32,797 nucleotides of DNA, taken from positions 1-32,797 of the forward strand of contig CAMOYN010000002.1 of the NCBI GenBank assembly GCA_946630035.1. Direction: 5' to 3'. The notes below the pieces were generated by a model. It saw only the letters and a program-made list of their open reading frames with translations. It was not told the DNA's origin and did not search any database. Source of the DNA: an uncultured Lachnospiraceae bacterium (GTDB lineage Bacteria; Bacillota; Clostridia; Lachnospirales; Lachnospiraceae). Numbering within the stretch: position 1 is the first letter of the stretch; each line of letters starts with the position of its first letter. This document shows, piece after piece, positions 7,649-16,974 of the stretch. The position numbers and the translations under genes were made by a program.

Positions 7649-8402
7649 GTTCTTCTCTTTCCTCTCTGGCAATCTCCAGAGCAGCCATGCAGAGGGTAAG
7701 GGCTGCCGGTCCGGCGGTCTCCGTCCGCAGGATCCGCCGTCCCAGACTGATCACCTTTGCCCCTGCGGCCTGCAGTGCTTCTACTTCGGAAGGCTCCAGC
7801 CCTCCCTCCGGTCCGATCACGATTCCGATATTCATCCCCGGGGTCAGCGTCCTGAGGACATCCCGGACCTCCCGCATACCTCTGGCATTTTCATAGGGGA
7901 CCAGCAGCAGATCCAGGGAGGAAGCCTCTTCCAGCATCCCCCGCATATCACATACTTCCGCCACTTCCGGTATGATCCGCCGGCCGCACTGCTTGGCAGC
8001 GCTCTCCGAGATCCGGTTCCATCGCGCTGCTTTTTCTTTCTTTTTCTTCGGATCGATCCTTGCCACAGACCGCTTCATCGCCACCGGTACGATGCGCCAG
8101 GCTCCCAGCTCCACCGATTTCTGAATGATATGTTCCAGTTTATCCGATTTCGGCACGCCCTGATACAGCGTCAGTCTGGCCGGCAGTTCTGCATCCTCGA
8201 CTTCTTCGGGAAGCACTTCCGCCAGGACCTCCTCATCTCTCAGTTCCCGGATCCGGCAGTAAAAATCCCTGTCCTCTCCGTTGCTGATTACCACAGTTTC
8301 TCCCGGTTTCATCCGCAGGACGTTCTTAATATGATTCACATCCCCGCCGGTGATAGAAATGATGGGGCCGTCGCCCGCCCCCGGCACAAAAAAATGATAC
8401 AT
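7626..8402 (-). CDS. rsmE: 16S rRNA m3U1498 methyltransferase RsmE
   Basis: 258 residues from the conserved MYHFFVP start. It is a SPOUT-fold enzyme methylating N3 of U1498 in 16S rRNA. The PUA-like N terminus contains HIKNVLRMKPGE. The SPOUT knot region has KSDKLEHIIQKSVELG, IGPEGGLEPSEVEAL and SLGRRILRTETA. The ORF track begins at a GTG 24 bases earlier, inside the 3' arm of a 10-bp hairpin. That GTG has a GGGAGAG tract upstream, whereas ATG 8402 has no clear ribosome-binding site, so the start is less certain than the identity. It follows ftsZ by about 90 bases and overlaps the cysteine desulfurase gene. Confidence 0.93.
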   Translation of the reverse strand: MYHFFVPGAGDGPIISITGGDVNHIKNVLRMKPGETVVISNGEDRDFYCRIRELRDEEVLAEVLPEEVEDAELPARLTLYQGVPKSDKLEHIIQKSVELGAWRIVPVAMKRSVARIDPKKKKEKAARWNRISESAAKQCGRRIIPEVAEVCDMRGMLEEASSLDLLLVPYENARGMREVRDVLRTLTPGMNIGIVIGPEGGLEPSEVEALQAAGAKVISLGRRILRTETAGPAALTLCMAALEIAREEREEHERNIPG

Positions 8403-8416
8403 ATGATTCACAAATT

Positions 8417-8440
8417 GGGAGAGCACGTCTGTGCTCTCCC
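8417..8440 (-). other. Perfect hairpin between ftsZ and rsmE
   Basis: The 10-bp stem GGGAGAGCAC / GTGCTCTCCC has a 4-base loop. On the minus strand it is followed by AATTTGTG, a poor T-run, so it is at best a weak terminator or processing site. The 5' arm includes the only purine-rich tract that could serve the GTG start of rsmE and the 3' arm contains that GTG, so pairing would hide both. Confidence 0.6.
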
Positions 8441-8493
8441 ATCTATGCTAAGGTTTGAACTTGCTTCCTATGACAAAACAGAATCCTGCCGGA

Positions 8494-9663
8494 TTACCGA
8501 CGCAGGAAATCCGGGATATTGATCGTCTTCTCCTGTACCTTGGAATCCGGGGAACGATACGGTTTCCGGGGAGTATACTCACCGGAGGGAGTCGTTCCGG
8601 CCGTGGTCGGTCTTACCGGAGTCACCGGTGTCTGAGTCCCGGATACAGGTTTCGCTGCCGGGGTCACACTGCCTGTGGTACGGCCGCCGAACATCGGCTT
8701 CACAGATGCGGGTTCCTCTTCCAGACCGGTAGCGATCACAGTGATCGTACATTCATCCTGCACATTCTCATCGAAACGGGCGCCGAAGATGATGTTGGCA
8801 TCCTCGCCGGCCAGTTCCTGTACATAGCTGGCAGCTTCGTTGGCCTCAATGAGTCCGATATCGCCTGATACATTGATAATGACATGGGTGGCACCGGCAA
8901 TGCTGGTCTCCAGCAGAGGGCTGGCCACGGCCTGTTTCACCGCTTCCAGAGCCTTGTCATCACCCTTCGCATTGCCGATACCGATATGGGCAATGCCCTT
9001 GTCGGTCATCACGGTCTGTACATCTGCGAAGTCCAGGTTGATCAGAGCAGGAACGTTGATCAGATCCGTGATGCCCTGCACTGCCTGCTGCAGTACTTCA
9101 TCGGCTTTTTTCAGAGCTTCGGGCATAGTGGTCCGACGATCAACGATCTCCAGGAGTTTGTCATTGGGGATGACGATCAGGGTATCCACGTTTTTCTTCA
9201 GGTTCTCAATACCCTGAATCGCATTGCTCATGCGCACTTTTCCCTCAAAGCGGAAAGGCTTGGTCACAACACCTACCGTCAGAATTCCCATCTCTTTGGC
9301 AAGACGGGCAATCACCGGAGCGGCTCCGGTACCGGTACCGCCGCCCATACCACAGGTGACGAATACCATATCTGCCCCTTTGACGGCTGCCGAAAGTTCT
9401 TCTGCGCTCTCTTCTGCTGCCTTTTCACCGATTTCAGGCTTTGCGCCTGCACCCAGTCCCTTGGTTAGCTTCTCTCCGATCTGAATGGCTGTAGGCGCTT
9501 TGCAAAGCTGCAGGGCCTGCCGGTCGGAATTAACGCCGATAAACTCAACACATTCTACATCACTGTCTACCATCCGGTTTACAGCATTATTCCCAGCGCC
9601 GCCGATACCGATCACGATTATCTTCGCTGCGCTTTCTGACTCATTCAGCTTTATCTCTAACAA
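8494..9663 (-). CDS. ftsZ: Cell division protein FtsZ
   Basis: 389 residues, the tubulin-like GTPase that forms the Z-ring. [17 protein letters not shown] starts the GTPase domain, [13 protein letters not shown] is the tubulin signature, and FADVQTVM is part of the T7 loop region. A Thr/Pro-rich linker (about 320-375) leads to the conserved C-terminal peptide INIPDFLRR that binds FtsA/SepF-type partners. The start is TTG at 9663, with AGGAGG nine bases upstream and no in-frame ATG near the domain start. It is the last dcw gene and has a strong promoter of its own in the gap after ftsQ. Confidence 0.98.
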   Translation of the reverse strand: MLEIKLNESESAAKIIVIGIGGAGNNAVNRMVDSDVECVEFIGVNSDRQALQLCKAPTAIQIGEKLTKGLGAGAKPEIGEKAAEESAEELSAAVKGADMVFVTCGMGGGTGTGAAPVIARLAKEMGILTVGVVTKPFRFEGKVRMSNAIQGIENLKKNVDTLIVIPNDKLLEIVDRRTTMPEALKKADEVLQQAVQGITDLINVPALINLDFADVQTVMTDKGIAHIGIGNAKGDDKALEAVKQAVASPLLETSIAGATHVIINVSGDIGLIEANEAASYVQELAGEDANIIFGARFDENVQDECTITVIATGLEEEPASVKPMFGGRTTGSVTPAAKPVSGTQTPVTPVRPTTAGTTPSGEYTPRKPYRSPDSKVQEKTINIPDFLRR

Positions 9664-9672
9664 CTTCCGGAT

Positions 9673-9678
9673 CCTCCT
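9673..9678 (-). promoter_or_regulatory. Ribosome-binding site deciding the TTG start of ftsZ
   Basis: AGGAGG lies nine bases before TTG 9663. A near-perfect Shine-Dalgarno paired with a weak initiation codon may hold FtsZ translation at a set level. Confidence 0.8.
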
Positions 9679-9740
9679 TTAGTCTCTACTCTTTCAAAAG
9701 AAACATATACGCACGGATTTTGCGCACACTCATGTTATCT

Positions 9741-9769
9741 ATTGTATTTTATTTTGCGCAAATAATCAA
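9741..9769 (-). promoter_or_regulatory. Promoter of ftsZ
   Basis: TTGATT and TACAAT are separated by 17 bases, 78 bases before the TTG start, in the only sizeable gap (143 bases) at this end of the dcw cluster. The stretch TGCGCAAAAT occurs both within the spacer region and again about 25 bases downstream, which could be a regulatory repeat. Confidence 0.8.
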
Positions 9770-9806
9770 GTATCTGCAGCCACTTTTTTTCAGGGTTATT
9801 TACGGG

Positions 9807-10574
9807 TTATTTAAATACGTAACCCGGGCTTTCCGCGTTGGGGTCATAATTATCCAGATATAACGTGCCGGAACGTCCGAAAAGCTGTGGTAGGATATCC
9901 TTCATGATCAGCAGTTTTTCTTCCATATATTTATTCCCGCCCAGATAAACCGAGAGGTCTCCCATTAAAACGGTGACATTTCCCCTCTCATCGAGGCTCA
10001 CCTCATCGACCAGCCCGATCAGGTCTGCCTTCGTCTGGCCCCAGTCGGTGGACTGACTGGTAAGGAACTGACTGACACTGACGATTTCTTCCAGAACCGA
10101 GGCATTTTCCAGGGGGAGTGCCTCTCCCGGCTCCAGCACCTTGTCGCAGACTCCGGAAAACACCGGGATGTCCTCCAGCCGGACGTCGGAACGTTCCACA
10201 ATCTTCCCGTTGTAATCAAAGTACTGACAGGTATCTCCCACCTCGGTCAGACCGGCCAGATTTTTTTCATAGATCCGTATACGCAGCGAGGTCAGGCCGG
10301 TCGGCATGGCCCGGAATCCCTGCACGAAGGGAATCTCCGGGGTCTGACGCAGCAGCGCCATCAGCAGAAAATAAACCGGGTTGCGCATCTCTCCCTCGGG
10401 CAGCAGCAAGGCCTCCAGTTCCGCATCCGTGTAATGGACATTTCCTTCAAATTCCACCTTATCCACCTGCAGACTGGCTCCGGCAACGGTTAATACCCCC
10501 ATAACCAGAACAAGGATCAGAAATTTTCTGATCCGTCCTCCGCCGCCATTCTGTTTTCTGCCGGTTTCACTCAT
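9807..10574 (-). CDS. ftsQ: Cell division protein FtsQ/DivIB
   Basis: 255 residues with the FtsQ/DivIB layout: a short basic cytoplasmic N terminus, one membrane helix (about residues 17-35), then a POTRA domain beginning LQVDKVEFEGNVHYTDAELEALL and the beta domain (LRIRIYEKNLAGLTEVGD ... YFDYNGKIV). It belongs to the FtsQ-FtsL-FtsB divisome subcomplex that activates septal cell-wall synthesis. It lies between ftsW (60 bases away) and ftsZ, the typical place. The Shine-Dalgarno is weak (AAGGATTTTTGAGAT before ATG). Sequence conservation is low, as usual for this family, so topology and position carry much of the call. Confidence 0.9.
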   Translation of the reverse strand: MSETGRKQNGGGGRIRKFLILVLVMGVLTVAGASLQVDKVEFEGNVHYTDAELEALLLPEGEMRNPVYFLLMALLRQTPEIPFVQGFRAMPTGLTSLRIRIYEKNLAGLTEVGDTCQYFDYNGKIVERSDVRLEDIPVFSGVCDKVLEPGEALPLENASVLEEIVSVSQFLTSQSTDWGQTKADLIGLVDEVSLDERGNVTVLMGDLSVYLGGNKYMEEKLLIMKDILPQLFGRSGTLYLDNYDPNAESPGYVFK

Positions 10575-10634
10575 ATCTCAAAAATCCTTCTATATCTCCC
10601 CGGGACCCTATGGTACCCGGACCAGGTATCCCTT

Positions 10635-11789
10635 TCAGTCCAGCCGGATCTTCCGGGACACCCCCAGAGCCATACCGATCTCTGCCATCAGAAACACCAG
10701 AGAGGTTCCGCCATAACTGATCAGGGGGAGCGAAACGCCCGTATTCGGAATAAAGTTGGTAACCACCGCAATATTCAGAAATACCTGAAGGGCAATCTGT
10801 GCCATTACACCCACCACCAGCATGGATCCCAGCAGGTCCGGTGCATTATTGGCAATCACAAGAAAACGATACAACATAAACAGGAAGAGCAGGATCACAC
10901 ACACAGCTCCGAACAGCCCCAGTTCCTCGCAGATAATGGAAAAGATCATGTCATTTTCCGCCTCCGGGACGAACCCCAGTTTCTGCACACTGTTTCCCAG
11001 GCCTTTCCCGAAGACGCCGCCGGAGCCGATGGCATACAGTCCCTGAAGCACCTGCCAGCCACCGTTCTTCGGATAGGCGGCTGGATTCTGCCACACCAGG
11101 ATCCGGCTCACCTGATACTGCTCCAGAATACCGGTCTCCACCAGGCGGTCCGCCAGCATCACGGCAGAAAATGCCACCAGCGCCACCAGTCCCGCCAGAC
11201 GGAGAAACAGCCGTCTCTCACGGGTTGCCACAAAAAACATGGCAGCCACAATTCCTCCGATGATGATACCGGAGCTCAGGTTATTCTTTGCCACCAGGGC
11301 TATAGGGATCAGTGCGTACCCAAGAATTCTCAGAATCGCGTCGGACCGGGTCAGATGACCGACATATTTCACAATCAAGGCCGCCATGGTAAGAATCAGA
11401 GCGATTTTTACCAGCTCAGCCGGCTGGCAGATCGCGTGATTCCGGTATCCGAACCACCGTTTACTTCCGTTGTATTCCACTCCGAAGGGAGTAAAATCCA
11501 CGAGAAACATCATGGCGGTAGAGCCAAGCCAGGCCAGCGGCCAAAGTCTGGCATAGAGATGATAATCCATCACCGATACAAACAGCATCACAGCGAATCC
11601 GATCAGCAGGTTACGGATCTGCTTTTTTACATAAAAAGCACCTCCGATATTCTTCAGCTGGCCGATATAATAGCTGGAACTGTACAGCATCACAAGACCG
11701 AAGCAGCACAAAAAGACCGTGACAAACAACAGGTTGTAGTCAAAGTACCTTTCCCTCTTTTGTTTATTTCTGCTTCGGTCTCTGCTCAT
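10635..11789 (-). CDS. ftsW: SEDS peptidoglycan glycosyltransferase FtsW
   Basis: 384 residues with about ten predicted membrane helices. It has the SEDS-family pattern: FVTVFLCCFGLVMLYSSS early, KRWFGYRNHAICQPAELVKIALI in the middle, GGVFGKGLGNSVQKLGFVPEAENDMIFSIICEELG, and NTGVSLPLISYGGTSL near the end. SEDS proteins polymerise lipid II, and FtsW works with a class B PBP, encoded four genes earlier in the transcript. ATG 11789 follows AGGAGAGAAGG. It is 25 bases after murD. FtsW is preferred to RodA because of its dcw location. Confidence 0.95.
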   Translation of the reverse strand: MSRDRSRNKQKRERYFDYNLLFVTVFLCCFGLVMLYSSSYYIGQLKNIGGAFYVKKQIRNLLIGFAVMLFVSVMDYHLYARLWPLAWLGSTAMMFLVDFTPFGVEYNGSKRWFGYRNHAICQPAELVKIALILTMAALIVKYVGHLTRSDAILRILGYALIPIALVAKNNLSSGIIIGGIVAAMFFVATRERRLFLRLAGLVALVAFSAVMLADRLVETGILEQYQVSRILVWQNPAAYPKNGGWQVLQGLYAIGSGGVFGKGLGNSVQKLGFVPEAENDMIFSIICEELGLFGAVCVILLFLFMLYRFLVIANNAPDLLGSMLVVGVMAQIALQVFLNIAVVTNFIPNTGVSLPLISYGGTSLVFLMAEIGMALGVSRKIRLD

Positions 11790-11814
11790 CCTTCTCTCCT
11801 ATACAACCCTGTTT

Positions 11815-13161
11815 TTACAGTGCGCGGACCAGTTCTTTGAACTCGCGGCCGCGAACTTCGTAATTCGGGAACATACCCCAGCTGGCACAGGCGGGGGACA
11901 GAAGTACTGCGTCTCCGGGCTCTGCCACTCTGGCCGCTTCTTCCACGGCTTCTTTGAGGCTGTTCACAAATACGATCCGCTCCATGCCATACTTTCTGGC
12001 CGTCGCAGCGATCCTCTCAGCCGTGGCTCCCATGAGGATCAGTTCCTTCACCTTGGGACAGGCTGCCTGAATCCACTCATCAAATTCGCCGCCTTTATCA
12101 TAACCGCCTCCCAGCAGCACGGTAGGACGTACCATCGCACGGATGGCCTGGATGGCCGCATCCGGATTCGTACCCTTGGAATCATTGTAATAGACAACCC
12201 CGTTTTTCTCGGTTACGTATTCAATCCTGTGTTCCACCGCGGTAAAGGCCCGCAGGGTCTCACGGATCGACTCCATCGGAACACCGATACAGAGGCTCAT
12301 AAGAACCGCCGCCATTACATTCTCATAATTGTGGCGTCCCAGAAGCTTCAGCTCGTGAATGTTTACCACTTTTTCTGTCGTTCCGTTCAGACGGACATAG
12401 ATATCCTCGCCCTCGAGGAAGGCGCCTTCGGACAATTCCCGGGCGCTGCTGAAGAACAGTACCTTGGCCGGGCAGGAAGGAGCAAAGGCTTTCAGTCTCT
12501 CATCCTCCGCATTCAGGATGCAGAAATCCTCCCCGGTCTGATTTTTCGTGACACTCTCTTTCACCTCAGCATAGCACTCCATGGTCTTGTGCCGGTTCAG
12601 ATGGTCCGGGGTAATATTCAGTATCGCCGAAACCTGGGGATGGAAATCGCGGATGGTCTCCAGCTGGAAGCTGCTGACTTCCGCCACCGTAACCGTATCC
12701 TCTTCGGTCTTGAGGGCTTCCTTGGTGTAGGCATTTCCGATATTGCCTACGACAAATACCGAGCGGAAATAGTTTTTGCAGATCTCACCGGTCAGAGCCG
12801 TCGTTGTCGTCTTTCCATTGGTGCCGGTAATGGCAATCAGTCTTCCCTTCGCAGCTTCAAAGGCCAGTTCAATCTCACTGATGACAGGGATTCCTGCGCC
12901 TTTCAGTTCTTCTGCCAGAGGGGAGTCCATCGGGATCCCGGGGCTCACAACACAGACGGAAATCTCCGGAAGCAGTTCCTCCGGAAGGGCTCCCAGCACG
13001 ATCTGAAGATTCGAAGTCTCCGGGAACTCCTTTTTCAGCTCTGCCGGATCCTTATCGGCATTGCCGTCGTATAACACTACTTCTTTCCCCTGTGCCAGCA
13101 GCAGGCTGCAGGCATGAAGGCCGCTGATTCCGGCCCCCGCCACCAATACTTTCTTATTCAT
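11815..13161 (-). CDS. murD: UDP-N-acetylmuramoyl-L-alanine:D-glutamate ligase MurD
   Basis: 448 residues, the normal length. It adds D-Glu to UDP-MurNAc-L-Ala in the cytosol. The N-terminal Rossmann-like domain begins KVLVAGAGISGLHACSLL. The ATP-binding P-loop is AITGTNGKTTTTALTG (around residues 113-128). VAEVSSFQLETI, ILNITPDHLNRH and the C-terminal VVYYNDSKGTNPDAAIQAI are Mur ligase landmarks, and the last two are typical of MurD. It lies between mraY (76-base gap) and ftsW. The only AAAGGAG tract is about 15 bases before the ATG, so translation initiation may be modest. Confidence 0.97.
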   Translation of the reverse strand: MNKKVLVAGAGISGLHACSLLLAQGKEVVLYDGNADKDPAELKKEFPETSNLQIVLGALPEELLPEISVCVVSPGIPMDSPLAEELKGAGIPVISEIELAFEAAKGRLIAITGTNGKTTTTALTGEICKNYFRSVFVVGNIGNAYTKEALKTEEDTVTVAEVSSFQLETIRDFHPQVSAILNITPDHLNRHKTMECYAEVKESVTKNQTGEDFCILNAEDERLKAFAPSCPAKVLFFSSARELSEGAFLEGEDIYVRLNGTTEKVVNIHELKLLGRHNYENVMAAVLMSLCIGVPMESIRETLRAFTAVEHRIEYVTEKNGVVYYNDSKGTNPDAAIQAIRAMVRPTVLLGGGYDKGGEFDEWIQAACPKVKELILMGATAERIAATARKYGMERIVFVNSLKEAVEEAARVAEPGDAVLLSPACASWGMFPNYEVRGREFKELVRAL

Positions 13162-13237
13162 GGTAAATCTTTCAATCTCCTTTCAATCCCTGACGGATCC
13201 GATTATATAAAATAACATAGATTTCCTTCGCATTTTC

Positions 13238-14188
13238 CTATGCCATAGCCGCAACCAGGCAGAGCACTGCCGTCACGACAGAAAATACTGCTACGATCCG
13301 GGTCTCCGACCACCCTCCCAGTTCAAAGTGATGATGGATGGGAGCCATACGGAACAACCGTTTTCCTCCGGTCTTTTTAAAATATCCTACCTGAAGAATC
13401 ACCGAGATTACCTCTGCCAGGTAAATGAAGCCCACCAGCAGAATCAGCAGAGGCTGCTGCAGCATCAGAGCCGTGGAGGCCACAAACGCTCCCAGACCCA
13501 GAGAACCGGTATCCCCCATGAACACTTTGGCAGGATATACATTAAACAGCAGAAATCCACCCAGTGCACCGCCCACGGCAGCCGTCACGGGTTCCAGCCC
13601 GCCCCCGGTCTTCAGGGAGAGCCAGGTGAAGAAGACGGATACAACGATCGTGACCGTAGAACAGAGGCCGTCCAGACCATCGGTAAAATTCACTCCGTTA
13701 TCCGTTCCCAGTACAACAAAGAACAGGAAAGGCACATAGAGCCATCCCATATTCCACTCTGCTCCGAAGAAAGGAATCTTTATTACCGTTCCGCAGCCGG
13801 AGTGAGCCATCATATAATAGCAGAAAATTGCGGTAAGCACAAACTGCGCTGCCATTTTCTGTTTTGGATTCAATCCCTCGGAATGTTTCTTTACGATTTT
13901 GATATAGTCATCGGTAAAGCCGATCAGTCCGAACCCCAGCGTCATCAGCATCACCGGCAGAATCCGGGGATGCGAAGGAATCCAGAACAGACAGGTCACG
14001 GTGATCGCCAGAATAAAGGCGATTCCTCCCATGGTGGGTGTACCTGCTTTTTTCAGATGCGCCTGTGGTCCATCGTCTCTCACCTGCTGACCGAATTTCA
14101 GTTTTTTAAGAAAAGGGATAAAAACCGGGCAGGCAGCTGCGCTGAGGGCAAATGCAAATAATGCAGGCATAATAATCTGTAGATCCAT
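13238..14188 (-). CDS. mraY: Phospho-N-acetylmuramoyl-pentapeptide transferase MraY
   Basis: 316 residues and about ten membrane helices. It transfers phospho-MurNAc-pentapeptide to undecaprenyl phosphate to make lipid I. The conserved aspartates lie in GFGLIGFTDDYIKIVKKHSEGL and GVNFTDGLDGL, and the histidine motif is RMAPIHHHFELGGWSE near the C terminus. The ORF track extends to a GTG next to the PBP stop. The ATG at 14188 is chosen because GGAAAGG lies about eight bases before it and MDLQII leads directly into the first membrane helix. It follows the PBP gene by 24 bases. Confidence 0.97.
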   Translation of the reverse strand: MDLQIIMPALFAFALSAAACPVFIPFLKKLKFGQQVRDDGPQAHLKKAGTPTMGGIAFILAITVTCLFWIPSHPRILPVMLMTLGFGLIGFTDDYIKIVKKHSEGLNPKQKMAAQFVLTAIFCYYMMAHSGCGTVIKIPFFGAEWNMGWLYVPFLFFVVLGTDNGVNFTDGLDGLCSTVTIVVSVFFTWLSLKTGGGLEPVTAAVGGALGGFLLFNVYPAKVFMGDTGSLGLGAFVASTALMLQQPLLILLVGFIYLAEVISVILQVGYFKKTGGKRLFRMAPIHHHFELGGWSETRIVAVFSVVTAVLCLVAAMA

Positions 14189-14212
14189 GATATTTCCTTT
14201 CCGGCGAAGCAC

Positions 14213-16330
14213 TTACTCCTCCGCCACTTCTGTTTCCATCCGTACTTCCTCCGATTCCGTCTCTGCCTGAGTAGGAGGACCGCTGTCCTGATCCATGAAA
14301 CCACCCTCGGGGATTTCATCTTCCCACTCATTCCCGGCGTTGGTCGGCTCGATGATCTCTTCCTCCTCGGTCGTCCCGTCGCTTTCCCCGGACTCAGAGG
14401 CCGCTGCTTTCTGGCCGTCCGCCTCTTCCGCTCCTGCCGTTGCAGCAACCGCATCCGGATCCGGAGTGATGTTCAGGTACTCCACCAGAGAAGCCATGAT
14501 CTTTTTTTCCAGAGGAACGGCTGTCTCAGAAACCGTATATTTCGATTTTTCCGGTTTATAGATCTTTGGTTTACCGGAGCCCTTCTGGGGATTATCTATT
14601 ACCACATAGATCAGGAGTTCCGGATTCTCTGCCGGGACACACCCGACAAAAGAATGAATGTATTTGTTTTTATTCCGGGGGTATTTCTCGGCCGTCCCGG
14701 TCTTTCCTCCCACACTGTATCCGTTCACCTTTGCCAGCTGTCCGGTTCCCTCCGGATCGTTGACACCCAGGGCCAGACCTTCCAGCAGGATCTCCGCCGT
14801 GGAAGTACTTACCGTCTCTCGCACCACGGTGTTCTCCGTCGTCTTAAGCACCTCCCCGGTCTCACTCAGTATCTCTTTTACAATATGAGGACGATAATAG
14901 GCTCCTCCGTTGAGGACCGAGCAGTAAGCGGCCGCCACCTGAATCATGGTAGCATTGAAGTTCTGTCCGAAGGTATTGGTCGCCAGATCAACCGGATCCA
15001 TGTTATCCACACTATGCAGGATGCCGCTGGACTCACCGGGCAGATCCACGCCGGTCTGCCGGCCCAGGCCGAACTGACTCTGGTACTCGGAAAATACATT
15101 TTTGCCCATGATTTTTCCCAGCTGCATCATCACATCATTACAGGAAAAAGCGAGGGCCTGGGCCAGATTGATATTTCCATGGAGATGGGCGCAGCGGATA
15201 AACCGGTCCACCACCTGTTCGCCCCGGTCACAGACATAGGTGGAATTCTCATTCGCCAGATTCTCTTCCAGCACCGCCGCCTCGGTAAAGAGCTTGGTGG
15301 TCGATCCCGGTTCGAAGGCTTCCGCCACGCAGAAATTCCGCCACATCTGATTCAGGGAGTCCGCCCGGCTCTCGGAAGTCATCGCCTCGATCTCCGCTTC
15401 CGTGTAACTCAGAGACAGGTCATTGGGATTGTTCAGATCATACACCGAATCCGTCGCCATGGCAAGTATTTCCGCATTGGAGGGATCCATCACCAGTACA
15501 CCGACATGATCGGTCTCGACATCTTCGCAGAATTCCGCAATGGCATTCTCGACGATTTTCTGAACCGTGTAATCCAGGGTAGTGATGATGGTGTTTCCAT
15601 TCCGTGCCGGTTTCGTAGTCCGTTCCACCACGCCGTCAGAATTCAGATAGCCAAACTGACGTCCGTCTGTACCCACCAGATAATCGTTGTAGTACTGTTC
15701 AATCCCCCAGTTTCCTTTCCGGCTGTCAGACCCGGAAAACCCGAGGGCTGTACAGGCCAGGGAATCATAGGGATACACTCTCCGGTACTCTGACTCAAAC
15801 CAGACGCCGCTGATCTTTCCCCGGGCTTCCTTATCCCGGTTGTGTTCCTCCTGAAGAGTTTCAAACAAAGTCTTCTGTTCTTCCGGAAGTCCCTTCTGAT
15901 ATCTCACATAGGCGCTCTTTGCGTTCTCTTCGATGGCACTTCTTATTTCGTCCTTCGTAAACCCGAAGGCTTCCGCCACCGCATCCACCGTGGCATCCAC
16001 GTCATCCTGATTTCCCTCCAGGATTACCGACGGGTCTAGAATCAGATTATAGACCTGCTCACTGGCCGCCAGAATCGTCTGGTTCCGGTCCATAATCGTC
16101 CCCCGCTTGAAGGGAAGCACGGTACTGCTGTAATTCTGCTGGTTCATCACCTTTTTCTGATAGTCATCTCCCCGGGTAAGAATAATCCGGATGATTACCA
16201 GCACCAACACAAATAAAGCTAACGCCGCAATGCAAAATGCGAACGCCAGCTTTCTCTGCATATACTTTCTTATTCGAATAGGTCTTTTTCTGGACCGACG
16301 GGAATCAGTCGCTGGTCGGGATGTCTTCAT
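14213..16330 (-). CDS. ftsI: Class B penicillin-binding protein, FtsI/PBP2B type
   Basis: About 705 residues. A basic cytoplasmic N terminus and one membrane helix (about residues 28-51 from this start) precede the pedestal domain beginning GTIMDRNQTILAAS. The transpeptidase domain follows with active-site motifs EPGSTTKLF (Ser343, Lys346), SCND (Ser396) and GGKTGTAEKY (Lys543). It cross-links septal peptidoglycan with FtsW. The C-terminal ~75 residues are Glu/Thr/Pro-rich (EEADGQKAAASESGESDGTTEEEE) and look unstructured; no PASTA domain is seen, unlike SpoVD or PBP2x. The track start (TTG 16363) lies deep inside ftsL. ATG 16330 overlaps ftsL by 26 bases; ATG 16342 is also possible. Confidence 0.95.
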   Translation of the reverse strand: MKTSRPATDSRRSRKRPIRIRKYMQRKLAFAFCIAALALFVLVLVIIRIILTRGDDYQKKVMNQQNYSSTVLPFKRGTIMDRNQTILAASEQVYNLILDPSVILEGNQDDVDATVDAVAEAFGFTKDEIRSAIEENAKSAYVRYQKGLPEEQKTLFETLQEEHNRDKEARGKISGVWFESEYRRVYPYDSLACTALGFSGSDSRKGNWGIEQYYNDYLVGTDGRQFGYLNSDGVVERTTKPARNGNTIITTLDYTVQKIVENAIAEFCEDVETDHVGVLVMDPSNAEILAMATDSVYDLNNPNDLSLSYTEAEIEAMTSESRADSLNQMWRNFCVAEAFEPGSTTKLFTEAAVLEENLANENSTYVCDRGEQVVDRFIRCAHLHGNINLAQALAFSCNDVMMQLGKIMGKNVFSEYQSQFGLGRQTGVDLPGESSGILHSVDNMDPVDLATNTFGQNFNATMIQVAAAYCSVLNGGAYYRPHIVKEILSETGEVLKTTENTVVRETVSTSTAEILLEGLALGVNDPEGTGQLAKVNGYSVGGKTGTAEKYPRNKNKYIHSFVGCVPAENPELLIYVVIDNPQKGSGKPKIYKPEKSKYTVSETAVPLEKKIMASLVEYLNITPDPDAVAATAGAEEADGQKAAASESGESDGTTEEEEIIEPTNAGNEWEDEIPEGGFMDQDSGPPTQAETESEEVRMETEVAEE

Positions 16331-16862
16331 ACTGGCGCACATACTCACTTTCTGTTCGATCAAACCGGATTACCTGATCTTCACTCGGATAGGTCATCCC
16401 CAGCTTTTTGGTCGCCACTTTATAGATATAATCCAGATCCGTATAAATCTTAAGGCTGTCCTCTGCCGCATTATTCGCTGCCTTCAGTTTCGATACTGAA
16501 ACCTGCAGCTCCTGGACACTTCGCTTCGATGCACTGATTTCAGACTGCAGGCGGAGCGAATGATAACAGACGAAAACGCTCAGAACCGTGGCCACCGACA
16601 ACATCATAACATAAGGAAGGCTCATATGCATAGCCTTTTCTTGATTTTTTCTGACTTTCCGGTGATTTCGCCGTCTTTTCTCTTCTCTGACCTGTCTTTG
16701 CCGGCTCTGTTCCCACTCTGTCTCTTCCTGGATCTCTTCCACATAGTCCTCTGCGTAAGAATCCAGATAATCTACATAATAATCCTCCAGACGCACCGTG
16801 TTGCCGGATTGATAATATCGCACCGACGACGCGGGACTAATTCTTCTTCTATTACCAGCCAT
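16305..16862 (-). CDS. ftsL: FtsL-like septum formation protein
   Basis: 185 residues. A long charged cytoplasmic N-terminal part (about 1-78, acidic then strongly basic EEKRRRNHRKVRKNQEK) is followed by one membrane helix (about 80-102). An external coiled coil (LRLQSEISASKRSVQELQVSVSKLKAANNAAEDSL) then leads to IYKVATKKLGMTYPSEDQVIRF, the short conserved ending of FtsL/DivIC-type proteins. It sits at the ftsL position between rsmH and the class B PBP. Family proteins are usually 100-130 residues; the extra length is all cytoplasmic. ATG 16862 follows GGGGAG. Identity rests on topology, the coiled coil and position. Confidence 0.87.
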   Translation of the reverse strand: MAGNRRRISPASSVRYYQSGNTVRLEDYYVDYLDSYAEDYVEEIQEETEWEQSRQRQVREEKRRRNHRKVRKNQEKAMHMSLPYVMMLSVATVLSVFVCYHSLRLQSEISASKRSVQELQVSVSKLKAANNAAEDSLKIYTDLDYIYKVATKKLGMTYPSEDQVIRFDRTESEYVRQYEDIPTSD

Positions 16863-16910
16863 ACATCTCTCCCCTTTACCCGCGTTTTACACATCAGCAA
16901 GTTGCTTTCG

Positions 16911-16974
16911 TTACGGTTCTCTTTCGCTACAGTTCTCTTTCGTTACAATTCTCTTTCGTTGCGGTTCTCTTTCG
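16911..16974 (-). repeat. Four 16-bp tandem repeats between rsmH and ftsL
   Basis: On the plus strand the units read TTACGGTTCTCTTTCG, CTACAGTTCTCTTTCG, TTACAATTCTCTTTCG and TTGCGGTTCTCTTTCG, with partial units on both sides. TTCTCTTTCG is kept in every unit except for one A/G-type change at its upstream edge, while the first bases vary. Sixteen is not a multiple of three and no ORF runs through, so the array is non-coding. It fills half of the 127-base gap in the mRNA between the rsmH stop and the ftsL ribosome-binding site. Confidence 0.9.

Noticed and set aside
6470-8522. Plus-strand ORFs of 332 and 316 aa opposite the cysteine desulfurase and rsmE
   Set aside because: Antisense to conserved enzymes; no start signals.
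14654-15793. 379-aa plus-strand ORF opposite the class B PBP
   Set aside because: Antisense shadow; the PBP strand carries all three transpeptidase motifs.
16911-16974. Possible CRISPR array
   Set aside because: Units are 16 bp and directly adjacent, with no unique spacers and no cas genes.
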